Assembly (NCBI GenBank): GCA_016931625.1
Contig: JAFGEK010000164.1
Coordinates: 1 to 42,468, forward strand
Source of the DNA: Deltaproteobacteria bacterium
GTDB taxonomy: Bacteria > Myxococcota > XYA12-FULL-58-9 > JAFGEK01
DNA: 42,468 nucleotides
Direction of reading: 5' to 3'
Of this stretch, positions 15,879-24,659 are shown in pieces. Position 1 is the stretch's first letter. Each line of letters starts with the position of its first letter. The notes beneath the pieces were generated by a model. It was not told where the DNA came from. It searched no databases and was given only the letters and a program-made list of their open reading frames with translations. A program made the translations under genes and the position numbers.

Positions 15879-17018
15879 TTAAACTTCGTAATAGCGGGCT
15901 GCACAACTACCTTCTGAACTAACCATACATGCACCAATCGGATTTTCGGGTGTACAAGTTTTACCAAATAGTGGACATAATACAGGATCAAGTATGCCAC
16001 GTAAAACCTCACCACAATGACAACCAACTGGTTCAATTGATTTTTTAAGTGATACCGAGAATTTCAGGGCTGCGTCAAATTTAGCATATTCTGAACGTAG
16101 CCTTAGGCCACTATGAGCGATTATGCCAAGGCCTCGCCAAATACTATCACAAGGTTCGAATACTTGGGATAAAATGTGACGCGCCCGTGGATTACCATTT
16201 ATATGTACCACTGCGCTATAACAATTTTCGACGACGGCTCTGCCAGATTGACATTGCGCCACTAAACAAGAAAGAGCACGAACTATCTCAATCGCCTCAA
16301 AACCGGCGATGACGCATGGTACATTATACCGAATAGCTAACTCTGTGTATGCACTATGGCCTAAGACAACACTGACATGACCTGGCGCTAAAAAACCATC
16401 AAGTTTCAATTCATCAGAATTGGCTAACATTGCCATAGCTTCAGGAATAGTTTTATGAGCGCACAATACAGAAAAATTATTTAGCCCTTCGCGTTGTGCA
16501 TTAAGAATAGTTGCTGCAATTATAGGTGTAGTGGTTTCAAAACCAACACCTAAAAAAACTATTTCACGGCTCGGATGTTCACGTGCTACTTTTAATGCTT
16601 CAAGTGGTGAGTAAACCACTCTAATATCCGCACCTCTGGCTTTTGCATGAATAAGATTATTAGTGATTTCATCACTATCTGGTGACCCAGGAACTCTTAA
16701 TAAATCCCCAAAAGTCGTCAATGTTACCGATGAAAGGTGTGAGAGAGCTAAAGCATGATCAATATAACTAACCGGAGTAACACACACTGGACAGCCAGGA
16801 CCTGAAACTAAATTTATTTGTGAAGGCAGAAGTGAACGCAAACCACTTTTAGCAATTGCCATGGTATGCGTCCCACATACTTCCATAAAAGTAAGTGGTG
16901 GGCCTTGATAAGCTGCTATATCATCAAGTAACGCTCGTATTTCATAAGCGGTACTACGATTGCTTTTTCTATATTGGATATATGGAAGATTATTTGCCGA
17001 TGATTGATTGGATGTCAT
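15879..17018 (-). CDS. hypD: HypD, hydrogenase maturation [4Fe-4S] scaffold
   Basis: With HypC, HypD assembles the Fe(CN)2CO unit. The 379-aa protein has the conserved EVCGTHTMAI (C48), GPGCPVCVTP (C76, C79) and HCGEVLRG near residues 340-350, plus further C-terminal Cys that hold the 4Fe-4S cluster. The start ATG at 17018 is 14 nt downstream of the hypC stop, so the pair is co-expressed. Full length for the family (~370-380 aa). Confidence 0.96.
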   Translation of the reverse strand: MTSNQSSANNLPYIQYRKSNRSTAYEIRALLDDIAAYQGPPLTFMEVCGTHTMAIAKSGLRSLLPSQINLVSGPGCPVCVTPVSYIDHALALSHLSSVTLTTFGDLLRVPGSPDSDEITNNLIHAKARGADIRVVYSPLEALKVAREHPSREIVFLGVGFETTTPIIAATILNAQREGLNNFSVLCAHKTIPEAMAMLANSDELKLDGFLAPGHVSVVLGHSAYTELAIRYNVPCVIAGFEAIEIVRALSCLVAQCQSGRAVVENCYSAVVHINGNPRARHILSQVFEPCDSIWRGLGIIAHSGLRLRSEYAKFDAALKFSVSLKKSIEPVGCHCGEVLRGILDPVLCPLFGKTCTPENPIGACMVSSEGSCAARYYEV

Positions 17019-17032
17019 AGCTTAAAAAACCA

Positions 17033-17242
17033 TTATGATAGGCGATCGAATATGGCTAAAGTCTCTCGTGCTTCATCTACGGATAATGATTGAATCGCAA
17101 AACCAGCATGTACAATAACATAATCGCCCACCTGCACATCATCTACCAAATCTAACGACACAGATAATTCAACACCGTTGATTTGCACAACCGCACTATT
17201 TCCTTGACGTCGTATGATTTCCATCGGAACAGCTAAACACAT
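17033..17242 (-). CDS. hypC: HypC, hydrogenase maturation chaperone
   Basis: HypC is a small beta-barrel chaperone that passes iron ligands between HypD and the hydrogenase large subunit. The 69-aa protein begins MCLAVPMEI, whose Cys2 is the essential, invariant ligand once Met is removed, and has the GDYVIVHAGFAI segment typical of the family. It lies 28 nt downstream of hypF and 14 nt upstream of hypD. Confidence 0.95.
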   Translation of the reverse strand: MCLAVPMEIIRRQGNSAVVQINGVELSVSLDLVDDVQVGDYVIVHAGFAIQSLSVDEARETLAIFDRLS

Positions 17243-17270
17243 CTGTTTTTTGCCTTTGCTTAGCTATAAC

Positions 17271-19535
17271 CTACAGGTTACATGCAGCGCAAGCAACCTG
17301 ACCTACTGCAATCGCGCCATCACCTGCAGGAAATTGTATTGGTTGTAATACTCTCACACCTGCGTGCAAAAGATTACCAACTATTCGACGAGTCAATAGC
17401 CGATTTACTATAGACCCACCTCCGAGAGCAACTATACTTTGGTTCGATGATAATGCAGCAAATGTCAATCCATCGGCGAGACCATTATGAAAACGCGCCG
17501 CTCTGATTGATATTGATGCTTTATCTTTTACAAGTGCAGTGATCAGAGCGCGAGTATCTAACATGTTGTTTATCAATGGTAGAGGATATGCATCATTAAC
17601 AGCAGAATCAGCGATAGTTTCAAGACGCGCTGCAGCTTCACCTTCGTAATCAATACGTTCGGGAGCAATACCAAGAATTGCCGCAACCCCATCAAATAAC
17701 CGACCAACACTGCTAGTAAGTGGAGAAAACTCTCGCATTTGTGCTATGGCTGCAAAATTCTCAACAAACCCTAACATACCAATTCGTCCAAGATCTGCAT
17801 CATACAACAAACTAGTTGCCATACGCATAGGCTCAATAGTTGCTTGGTCGCCTCCTGGTTGTGCTATTGGTCGTAAATATGCGTGGCGTTTAACCGTGGA
17901 ATAATCACCAACTAATATTTCTCCACCCCAAATTGTGCCATCATAGCCATAGCCTAATCCATCTATCATTATTCCACATACATTTTTATTTAAAGCAATA
18001 GCATGCTCACAAAGTACCGCCGCCATATGAGCATGATGATGCTGTACTTCTACTATTGGAATATTAGCAAAAAGTTTTGTTGCCGCTAAACGACCAGAGC
18101 CTTCAGGATGCAGATCAACAGCAATAATATCAGGTGAAAAGTTATAAAATGCTAACGTGCGCATAATTTCATCAAAATAGGCTTTTAGTGTTCGCGAATT
18201 ATCAAGGTCGCCAAGATGACGGCCAACTGTTAGCATTCCTTGATTAAGTATGGCAACGGTTGCTTTTATTTCACTTCCTAAAGCTAATATTTTCTTCGCA
18301 GGTAAAAAAGGTGTACTAATACTAACGGGTACATACCCACGTGAACGCCTTATACCAATATTTTCACTTAAACTATGAGTTTTATTGTTCATGGTTCTAA
18401 CAACACTATCATCACAGGCTAAGTAAATTTCACGATCATGTAAGAGAAAAGCATCCGCAGGAAGATTAGCTACAGCCTCTTGATTGTCTGTAATCATAGG
18501 TTCACTAGAACGATTACCAGAAGTAAGAACAATAGCATCTAAATCATCATTAAAAAGTAACTCGTGAGTACCAGTATAAGGTAAAAATATTCCCAGATCA
18601 CCAAGGCCTGGTGCGATAAGCTCAGTATAAGGTGTTGCTTTGCATAGAGGTGCTAACACAATTGGAGCGGCATAACTTGTTAATATCTTTTTTGCAGCAA
18701 CACTTAAAGTAACTAAAGAACAAGCAACCTTAATAGTATGAACCATTACTGCAAATGGTTTGCGTAAACGATACTTTGCTTTACGCAATCTTTGTATTGC
18801 ATTAATACTACGAGCATTTACCGCGAGATGAAAACCACCGATACCTTTTATTGCAACAATCTTATCTGCTAATAATAATTTTCGTGCTGCAATAATAGCA
18901 GCAACACCATTAACATCACGATTAATTGGGGGATTAGTATCTTCACCTTTATTAATAAGCCATGTTTGTGGACCACACTTTGGGCAACTTATGGCTTGTG
19001 CGTGATAGCGACGATCACCTGGGTTTTCATATTCGCGTTTGCATTTTGTACACATAGGAAACTGATTAAGTGTGGTGTGCTCGCGATCATAGGGCATAGC
19101 TGTAGTAATGCTGTATCTTGGACCACACTGTGTGCAACTAATAAATGGGTGAAGATAGCGACGATTACTTTGGTCATACATCTCTTTACGACAATCACTA
19201 CATAAAGCACCATCAGGAGCCAGACTTATCGTTCCACTTGCGACATTTTCACTGGCAATTATTTTAAAAGTAGTTTCCTTATCACAAATGGGTATAGCAC
19301 TAATATTTAGGTGTTCAATTTTGCCAGGCGTTTTCAATTCACTCTGCAATCTTTCACAAAAGCTCAATATTTGTGATAAATTGCCTTGTATTTCTATACT
19401 GACTATCCCACCGTTATTTTTTACTGTTCCACTAAGTTTAATGGCATGTGCAAGATGATAAACAAATGGGCGAAAACCAACCCCCTGTACAATGCCACTA
19501 ACTAAGATATGACGACGTTCAATTTTAGTTGTCAT
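17271..19535 (-). CDS. hypF: HypF, carbamoyltransferase for [NiFe]-hydrogenase maturation
   Basis: HypF makes carbamoyl-AMP from carbamoyl phosphate and transfers the carbamoyl to HypE. The 754-aa protein shows the full domain order. An acylphosphatase domain (about 6-95) carries VQGVGFRPFVYHL. Two Cys4 zinc fingers use C112/C115/C134/C137 and C162/C165/C184/C187. A YrdC-like domain and a Kae1-like domain with VQHHHAHMAAVL follow. It is the first gene of hypF-C-D-E on the minus strand, with its promoter in the 193-nt divergent gap before 19729. hypA, hypB, the maturation protease and hydrogenase subunits are not in the window, so they must be elsewhere or absent. Confidence 0.96.
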   Translation of the reverse strand: MTTKIERRHILVSGIVQGVGFRPFVYHLAHAIKLSGTVKNNGGIVSIEIQGNLSQILSFCERLQSELKTPGKIEHLNISAIPICDKETTFKIIASENVASGTISLAPDGALCSDCRKEMYDQSNRRYLHPFISCTQCGPRYSITTAMPYDREHTTLNQFPMCTKCKREYENPGDRRYHAQAISCPKCGPQTWLINKGEDTNPPINRDVNGVAAIIAARKLLLADKIVAIKGIGGFHLAVNARSINAIQRLRKAKYRLRKPFAVMVHTIKVACSLVTLSVAAKKILTSYAAPIVLAPLCKATPYTELIAPGLGDLGIFLPYTGTHELLFNDDLDAIVLTSGNRSSEPMITDNQEAVANLPADAFLLHDREIYLACDDSVVRTMNNKTHSLSENIGIRRSRGYVPVSISTPFLPAKKILALGSEIKATVAILNQGMLTVGRHLGDLDNSRTLKAYFDEIMRTLAFYNFSPDIIAVDLHPEGSGRLAATKLFANIPIVEVQHHHAHMAAVLCEHAIALNKNVCGIMIDGLGYGYDGTIWGGEILVGDYSTVKRHAYLRPIAQPGGDQATIEPMRMATSLLYDADLGRIGMLGFVENFAAIAQMREFSPLTSSVGRLFDGVAAILGIAPERIDYEGEAAARLETIADSAVNDAYPLPLINNMLDTRALITALVKDKASISIRAARFHNGLADGLTFAALSSNQSIVALGGGSIVNRLLTRRIVGNLLHAGVRVLQPIQFPAGDGAIAVGQVACAACNL

Positions 19536-19728
19536 AAAATGTCACAACGCTTTAAATTACAAAATTCATTTGCTGATAATGTAGAACAATTATTTCTATC
19601 AATGATAGGCATTAAACTGCTAGACTATATATTTATCAATTTTATTAATTAGTTTTTGCTTCTAAATGCATTTCGCGCTAAATCATAGGTCAATAGTTAG
19701 TTGTATCCATTTAAGGAGGAACTATACT
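19536..19728. promoter_or_regulatory. Divergent promoter region between hypF and the small basic-protein gene
   Basis: 193 bp, AT-rich. It must carry the promoters for the leftward hypFCDE operon and the rightward sigma operon. The only clear element is a strong AAGGAGG at 19713-19719, the ribosome-binding site of the gene starting with TTG at 19729. No operator palindrome is evident. Confidence 0.4.
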
Positions 19729-20004
19729 TTGGATGCCACAACACAAAAAAGTTTAAAGAAAGCTCTTGCAGATCTTATCGCAGAACAACGCATGATAACT
19801 AATGCGATTAACACTATTCAAACATTGCTTGGCGCAAAAACTACTGCAACCCGCGTGCCTGCATCTGCTGCTAAGCATACAACCAATAAGAAGCGTGCTG
19901 CTTCTCGACGTAAACCCCAATGGAGTTCAGCGATGCGTAAAGCTGCAAAAGAGCGTATGAAACGCTATTGGGATCAAAGACGCAAAGGTACAAGTAAGGG
20001 CTAA
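19729..20004 (+). CDS. Small basic protein with coiled-coil N-terminus and KERMKRYW C-terminus
   Basis: This 91-aa protein starts at TTG 19729, chosen because AAGGAGG ends 9 nt upstream. The in-frame ATG at 19666 would add 21 unrelated residues upstream of that RBS, and the ATG at 19733 is out of frame. The first ~35 residues form a short amphipathic helix. A Lys/Arg-rich linker (KKRAASRRK) follows, then SAMRKAAKERMKRYW. That C-terminal motif resembles small basic proteins of unknown function seen in myxobacteria and planctomycetes; nucleic-acid binding is plausible from charge alone. It may be the first gene of the sigma-factor operon, 83 nt before the next start. Confidence 0.65.
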   Translation: MDATTQKSLKKALADLIAEQRMITNAINTIQTLLGAKTTATRVPASAAKHTTNKKRAASRRKPQWSSAMRKAAKERMKRYWDQRRKGTSKG

Positions 20005-20087
20005 CTATTAGGCCGATTAAATTCTAACGAAGCGTTTATTAATTGATACATGCGCTTCGCAATATTTTTAAGGTGCTTAAGGTGAAG

Positions 20088-20996
20088 ATGGGTAGTAGTA
20101 TCTTTCATTATCTTCCTATCTTCGGATTGGTTACAGCGCTTAGTGTAAATTTTGTTCCACGTGCTTTATACGCAGGTGCCGCATTAGATATTGAATCAAC
20201 GAGTGGCTGTGTAAAACCCAACGCGGTTAGAGCGCGGCTAAAGCCAGTTCTTGAACCCTATGCTGACGCTCGCGGTGGCACAATTGCTGTTGTCAGTCAC
20301 AAAGCCGGCAAGGTAACTAGTGTCACCCTGCGTGTGGTAGCCTTAAATGGTGATGTAGTTTTCTATCGCCGTCTTAAACTACAACCTGAAGACTGCCCGA
20401 GTGCTCCGGCTCTTATTGCAACTATTATAGATAGATTTTTACATAATTTTCCACGTGCACGTTGGACTGATTTACCAGCACATGAATCCTCAGTAGTAGT
20501 CATCGGTCATCAAATGCCGTGGATCGTTGCAATGATGCGTACAACTATAATGGGTCGATATCCTCAGCCGGGTGCTGATTTAGATTTGGGTTTAAGTCTT
20601 GAAACTGGCACAGCGCGTCATCGCCTTTATATAGCTGCAAATGCTCGTTCAGGTACTCCGATAGCTTTAGGTATTGGTAAGGTGTTTGATAGCACTGCTA
20701 CTGGTAGCATAGGTTGGCGTGAAATTAGTGATAATTGTACGGCTGAATTTGAAATACGTGTAGGTGGAAGACTTACATCAGGCATTGAATACTCTGTAAA
20801 TCGTAATGTATGGCTACCATGGATTGAGTTTGAAACAGCAGTTTCCTGGCCTTGGGGACCGTGGCTTTTTGGTCCAATGATCGCGGTTTCGCCTTTGCAA
20901 CAACGCGCCAAAACTGCAGCTGGAGCTCGAGTTAAGCTGCCATGGATACATCTTGGTCTTGGAGCATGGATCCCACTAACAGTTGACCTTCTTTGA
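20088..20996 (+). CDS. Exported protein of unknown function, upstream of ECF sigma factor
   Basis: About 302 aa. I chose ATG 20088 because it starts a well-formed signal peptide (MGSSIFHYLPIFGLVTALSV, likely cleaved near YAGA) and has AAGGTG just upstream; in-frame TTG/GTG codons upstream would place the hydrophobic core too far in. The mature part has two Cys (about residues 42 and 100) and a C-terminal half rich in Trp and alternating hydrophobic residues, which may be beta-structured. I do not recognise the family. Its stop is 34 nt before the sigma factor, so it belongs to the same operon and may be an envelope target or sensor. Confidence 0.65.
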   Translation: MGSSIFHYLPIFGLVTALSVNFVPRALYAGAALDIESTSGCVKPNAVRARLKPVLEPYADARGGTIAVVSHKAGKVTSVTLRVVALNGDVVFYRRLKLQPEDCPSAPALIATIIDRFLHNFPRARWTDLPAHESSVVVIGHQMPWIVAMMRTTIMGRYPQPGADLDLGLSLETGTARHRLYIAANARSGTPIALGIGKVFDSTATGSIGWREISDNCTAEFEIRVGGRLTSGIEYSVNRNVWLPWIEFETAVSWPWGPWLFGPMIAVSPLQQRAKTAAGARVKLPWIHLGLGAWIPLTVDLL

Positions 20997-21030
20997 AGTA
21001 AAATCACCTTGCTGGGCAATTAATAGGAGG

Positions 21031-21582
21031 ATGACAACAGCAGTGGCACAGCGTGCGGAGACCCACGATTTGGACGTGGATACCATTTTCCGTGAGCACG
21101 CTCGCTTCGTGACTCGCTGTATTGAACGATTGGTAGGAACGGGCAGCCATGTCGATGACATACTGCAAGAAACTTTTATCGCAGCTTTTCGCAATAAAGA
21201 GCGATTCGATCCTGAGCGAGCCAGCATTACCACCTGGTTGTATGGTATTGCCGCAAACCTCTGTCGTCGTCATCGACGCGGTGCATTTCGTTTTGGAAGA
21301 TTACAAAATAAAGTCGCTAGCGAAGCACCTTTTGCTACTCTGCCAATGCCCGACGAAAATATTGAACGTCAGCAGTCGATTTCGTTGGTTTATGATTGCC
21401 TGCAAAAACTTCCTTTTAAACAACGTGAGATCTTTGCGCTCTACGAGCTTGAAGGTCTCGATGGCGGTAGTATCGCCGATATGGTTGGTGTTCCGGTTGG
21501 TACCGTTTGGACCAGGTTGCACCATGCCCGTCAAGCGTTCGTCAAACAAGTACGACATCGAACGAGTACGGAGGGCTTATGA
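21031..21582 (+). CDS. ECF-type (group IV) RNA polymerase sigma factor
   Basis: This sigma-70 factor of the extracytoplasmic-function class has 183 aa. Region 2 (about 19-85) includes DDILQETFIAAFRN and WLYGIAANLCRRHRR. Region 4 (about 118-175) includes LPFKQREIFALYELEG and the helix-turn-helix IADMVGVPVGTVWTRLHHAR. Region 3 is absent, as expected. AGGAGG abuts the ATG at 21031, so the GTG at 21043 is an alternative start only four codons later. The stop overlaps the next gene by 4 nt (ATGA), a typical sigma/anti-sigma coupling. The signal it responds to is unknown. Confidence 0.92.
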   Translation: MTTAVAQRAETHDLDVDTIFREHARFVTRCIERLVGTGSHVDDILQETFIAAFRNKERFDPERASITTWLYGIAANLCRRHRRGAFRFGRLQNKVASEAPFATLPMPDENIERQQSISLVYDCLQKLPFKQREIFALYELEGLDGGSIADMVGVPVGTVWTRLHHARQAFVKQVRHRTSTEGL

Positions 21583-22448
21583 AAACAATAGTTAATCCGA
21601 CCCGCTTAGTACTTTCTCCGGAGTTCGGACCTCTACTTAAGCAAGCGTCTAATATAACCGTAAGTGATGCTCGACTTGAATATAATCGACGTATAGTTTC
21701 AGCGGCCCTTATTAATATTTCTGTTCCTACTAGCGCTACTTTACTTAAGGTTATTACTAAAGCCAGTACGTTAACAAAAACTGGTATGATAACAATAGGA
21801 TTAGTGGGTGGACTGGTGCTTTGGCGGCATGGAGGTGGTTTATCTAGTGGTGATAATTCCGCGAAACCAACCACGCCACCCCCAGCAGTATCTACTGCCT
21901 TGGCGCCAGATCCCACTCCAAAACCAATCCAGCCTGCAAGTGACTTAAACTTAGAAAAAACACCAAAACAAATAACTAAAAAGGCCCAATTAGAACGCCC
22001 ACGAATGCCAAAAATGCGGCAATCGGGTCTATCAAATCGTCGCGCAAATCAAATGCCACCCAGTGCAGTGGCTGCACAACTGAAGCTGTTTCATCAAGCT
22101 CAAGCCAAAGCCAAACTACAGCAATACAATGAGGCACTAAAAACTCTCGATGTCTTAGAACGTCGCTATCCTCAAGGGTCACTTGAAGCAGAAATCATCA
22201 TAAGCCGCGCTGAGTATCTTTGGCTGGCCGGACGTTATCAAGACGCTGCCAATTTAATTGAGAAACAAATCAATAACCCAGTTGTTGCTGCACGCAAAGC
22301 AGAATTATGGCTAACTCTTGGAGATGTGCGTCAGAGACAAGGGTCATGCAAAGAAGCTATAATTGCTTATCAACGAGCACTAGGTCTTGGTTTACGTCCT
22401 GCGGATGTAAAAGCAGCGCAAAAAGGATTAAAACGGTGTACACCATAA
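21579..22448 (+). CDS. Membrane-anchored TPR protein, probable anti-sigma factor
   Basis: 289 aa, starting at the ATG that overlaps the sigma stop, with GGAGGG 3 nt upstream. The N-terminal ~65 residues are cytoplasmic in layout. One transmembrane segment (about 69-83, ITIGLVGGLVLW) follows, then a Pro/Thr/Lys-rich linker (about 95-170) and TPR-like helices (about 175-285). This cytoplasm-TM-periplasmic TPR plan is common in myxobacterial proteins encoded after ECF sigma factors and fits an anti-sigma role. No zinc-binding anti-sigma HxxxCxxC motif is seen, so sigma binding is inferred from position and topology. Its 3' end overlaps the start of the next gene by 13 nt. Confidence 0.75.
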   Translation: MKTIVNPTRLVLSPEFGPLLKQASNITVSDARLEYNRRIVSAALINISVPTSATLLKVITKASTLTKTGMITIGLVGGLVLWRHGGGLSSGDNSAKPTTPPPAVSTALAPDPTPKPIQPASDLNLEKTPKQITKKAQLERPRMPKMRQSGLSNRRANQMPPSAVAAQLKLFHQAQAKAKLQQYNEALKTLDVLERRYPQGSLEAEIIISRAEYLWLAGRYQDAANLIEKQINNPVVAARKAELWLTLGDVRQRQGSCKEAIIAYQRALGLGLRPADVKAAQKGLKRCTP

Positions 22449-24082
22449 GCAAACATAGTTTCACCTTGCGTCTCATAGATGTCTTGGGCCTATATTCTGC
22501 TTTAATTCTCAGCCTGCTTTTGCAATCATGCACAAGTGTAATGGTCGGTGCCGAATGTCGCGAAGGTGAGGTATGCAGCTCACTTGAACTTATATCTTTA
22601 AGTACTACTGATAATGAAATATGGCCTGGTCGAGTAAATATTGATGTAACCGCAGCATTGCGAAACCGTAGCAGCCACAAAATTGAACATGCCGCTATAA
22701 AACTTACCTTTATTGATAGTTCAGGAGCGCGCGATGTTGATTTTGTTGCGAGACAAAATGTACCATGGTCTGGCTCGATTAAAGCAGGTCATCGTGTAGA
22801 AATTCCATTTACTGTTGATGTATCTCCACTAGCTTCTATTGAACGAGAAATTATTGTAAATGGTGAATTACTATTTATAGATGGTGGTGTAAGTTATGTG
22901 CTCAATGCTACAAAGCCTATACGCTTATATTTTGCTGCAATAAATAGCGATCTTACGGTAAATACAACAATTGACAGCGACGATGGCTCTAATAATACCG
23001 AAGGTACTGATAGCCTTTCATTACGAAAAGCTTTACGTATAGCTAATGAGCGGCCTGGGATAGACCGCATTACCTTCTCGCAAGATATTTTTATTACAGG
23101 TCAGCGTAATTTAATTACTCTTGATTCTAATTTGCCAGATCTACCACCTTTGCATGGTGATATTGAACCAACATTATTAATTGCCGACAACAATCGTGTC
23201 ACTATAACACCTGACAGTGGTTATGATAACTCTCGTAGAGTCGGCATTAGTGTATATGGTCCTGCAGTTGTTTCAGGCATAGAATTTTTAGAAATGTCTA
23301 GATTAATTGAAAGTAGTGCTCAATGTCCTGATGAAGGTCCCGAGCCTGGTGTTGGCTCTGCAATACTTATCGCTGGTGGAGAAAATGCCGCCATAACCAA
23401 TAATAATTTTGACGACACTGGTTTGCTCGTACGACCATGTATTCATCATTTAATTGCAGTGACTGCTGGTGAAAATCATGTGTTAGCTAATAACTTTTTT
23501 AATAGCCCAGCAGGAAGTGTTATTGGAATCTTTAGTTCACCTGTAGAAGTTCGCGGCAATAGAATAATAAACGGTCTAAATAATGGCGTTGTTATTGATG
23601 CCCCAGGAAATATAGTAAAATTTACTGGTAACCTTCTAGTAAATATGAGTGCCGTAGGGTTAGGAATATTTGATAACAACGATGTCGAAGCAACGCATAA
23701 TACTTTTGTACGAACTCAATGTAATAGTATTATTGCATTAGCTCCTGCACGATTATGGTTACGAAATAATGTTTATATAGATAGCGAATATACTGCACTA
23801 TCTTCACATAATAATGGCCTCAATATTAATGCGGCATATGAAGCAACTGATATCGCCGTATATTGTCAAAATTGTCTTGAAGCAACTATCGACTCTTCAA
23901 GTATGATCATTTCTGTTGATGCAGGTCTGGCTAATAGTTTGGGTTCGAGTTGGGAAGAATTAATGCCAACTGTAAATTCGGTGTTAATAGACTCTGGATT
24001 AGATGTCATCGATCGTAACGGCTCAGAAGTTGGGCGTTTCAGTGGTTATGCTAGTGACCGCGGTGCTATTGAAAGACCTTAA
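22436..24082 (+). CDS. Lipoprotein with right-handed beta-helix repeats
   Basis: 548 aa from the GTG at 22436, chosen because AAAAGGA ends 8 nt upstream and the N-terminus becomes a lipoprotein signal ending in LLLQSC (C32). An Ig-like region at about 50-170 follows. Residues ~194-212 hold SLRKALRIANERPGIDRITF, the hallmark entry of right-handed beta-helix surface proteins. The rest contains NN-rich coils (ITNNNF, VRGNRI, LRNNVY). The start overlaps the upstream TPR gene by 13 nt, so expression is coupled. It is the probable end product of the sigma-factor operon, displayed on the outer membrane. Carbohydrate binding or cleavage is possible for the fold, but no catalytic residues are evident. 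Confidence 0.75.
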   Translation: MYTISKHSFTLRLIDVLGLYSALILSLLLQSCTSVMVGAECREGEVCSSLELISLSTTDNEIWPGRVNIDVTAALRNRSSHKIEHAAIKLTFIDSSGARDVDFVARQNVPWSGSIKAGHRVEIPFTVDVSPLASIEREIIVNGELLFIDGGVSYVLNATKPIRLYFAAINSDLTVNTTIDSDDGSNNTEGTDSLSLRKALRIANERPGIDRITFSQDIFITGQRNLITLDSNLPDLPPLHGDIEPTLLIADNNRVTITPDSGYDNSRRVGISVYGPAVVSGIEFLEMSRLIESSAQCPDEGPEPGVGSAILIAGGENAAITNNNFDDTGLLVRPCIHHLIAVTAGENHVLANNFFNSPAGSVIGIFSSPVEVRGNRIINGLNNGVVIDAPGNIVKFTGNLLVNMSAVGLGIFDNNDVEATHNTFVRTQCNSIIALAPARLWLRNNVYIDSEYTALSSHNNGLNINAAYEATDIAVYCQNCLEATIDSSSMIISVDAGLANSLGSSWEELMPTVNSVLIDSGLDVIDRNGSEVGRFSGYASDRGAIERP

Positions 24083-24197
24083 TATTATACTGCTATAATT
24101 TTTCTCACCTTTTCAAGTAACTTACATTAATGCAACACTGTAACAAGAAGCCAGTTCTGTTTTTTGCTATAATAATTTTAAATAAGGAGAGATTTTT

Positions 24198-24653
24198 TTG
24201 CATTACCAAATACCTTCAGAGTTTTCTTGTCGTTTCAATTACTTGCATGATGCATGGTGGTGCGCTCCACGTGCAGAACGCTTTGTTCGTCATATAGGAT
24301 TATCACACCATGAATCTGCGGAAACCGCTATAATTGTTAGTGAACTTGTAACCAATGCCGTGAAGTATGCTGGTGGTGGAGAGTTAAAAATTCGCTCGCT
24401 AATTTTTTCTTTATTAGTAGGTGTTGAAATCATTGTTAGTGACCAAGGCCCTGGTATTACAGATATTCATGCTGTTTTTATTGATGGCTATTCACAAGGT
24501 TATCAACGCGAGCCAGGTATCATTTTATCTGGTAGTCTTGGCACCGGCTTAGGTGCAGTAAAAAGGTTGAGTGATAAAGTTGAATTCACTCAAGCTCATG
24601 ATCGTGGATTAATCATCCGAGTAATTAAATATTCACGAGCAGGATCAAAGTAG
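24198..24653 (+). CDS. RsbT/RsbW-like HATPase (anti-sigma regulatory-type kinase)
   Basis: 151 aa starting at TTG 24198, with AAGGAGA 7 nt upstream. It has the GHKL/HATPase boxes of small serine kinases: N-box VSELVTNAVKYA with E49 and N53, G1 box DQGPGI (82-87), and G2 box GSLGTGLGAVKRL (112-123). It is convergent with the stressosome operon, 6 nt from the phosphatase stop. Proteins of this type phosphorylate STAS-domain partners or bind sigma factors. It could be the output kinase of the stressosome or an antagonist with its own promoter. No sigma-B-like factor is adjacent. Confidence 0.85.
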   Translation: MHYQIPSEFSCRFNYLHDAWWCAPRAERFVRHIGLSHHESAETAIIVSELVTNAVKYAGGGELKIRSLIFSLLVGVEIIVSDQGPGITDIHAVFIDGYSQGYQREPGIILSGSLGTGLGAVKRLSDKVEFTQAHDRGLIIRVIKYSRAGSK

Positions 24654-24659
24654 CGCATA

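Noticed and set aside
19666-19728. N-terminal extension of the small basic protein from ATG 19666
   Set aside because: The strong AAGGAGG at 19713-19719 lies inside it and points to TTG 19729; the extension has no family-like sequence.
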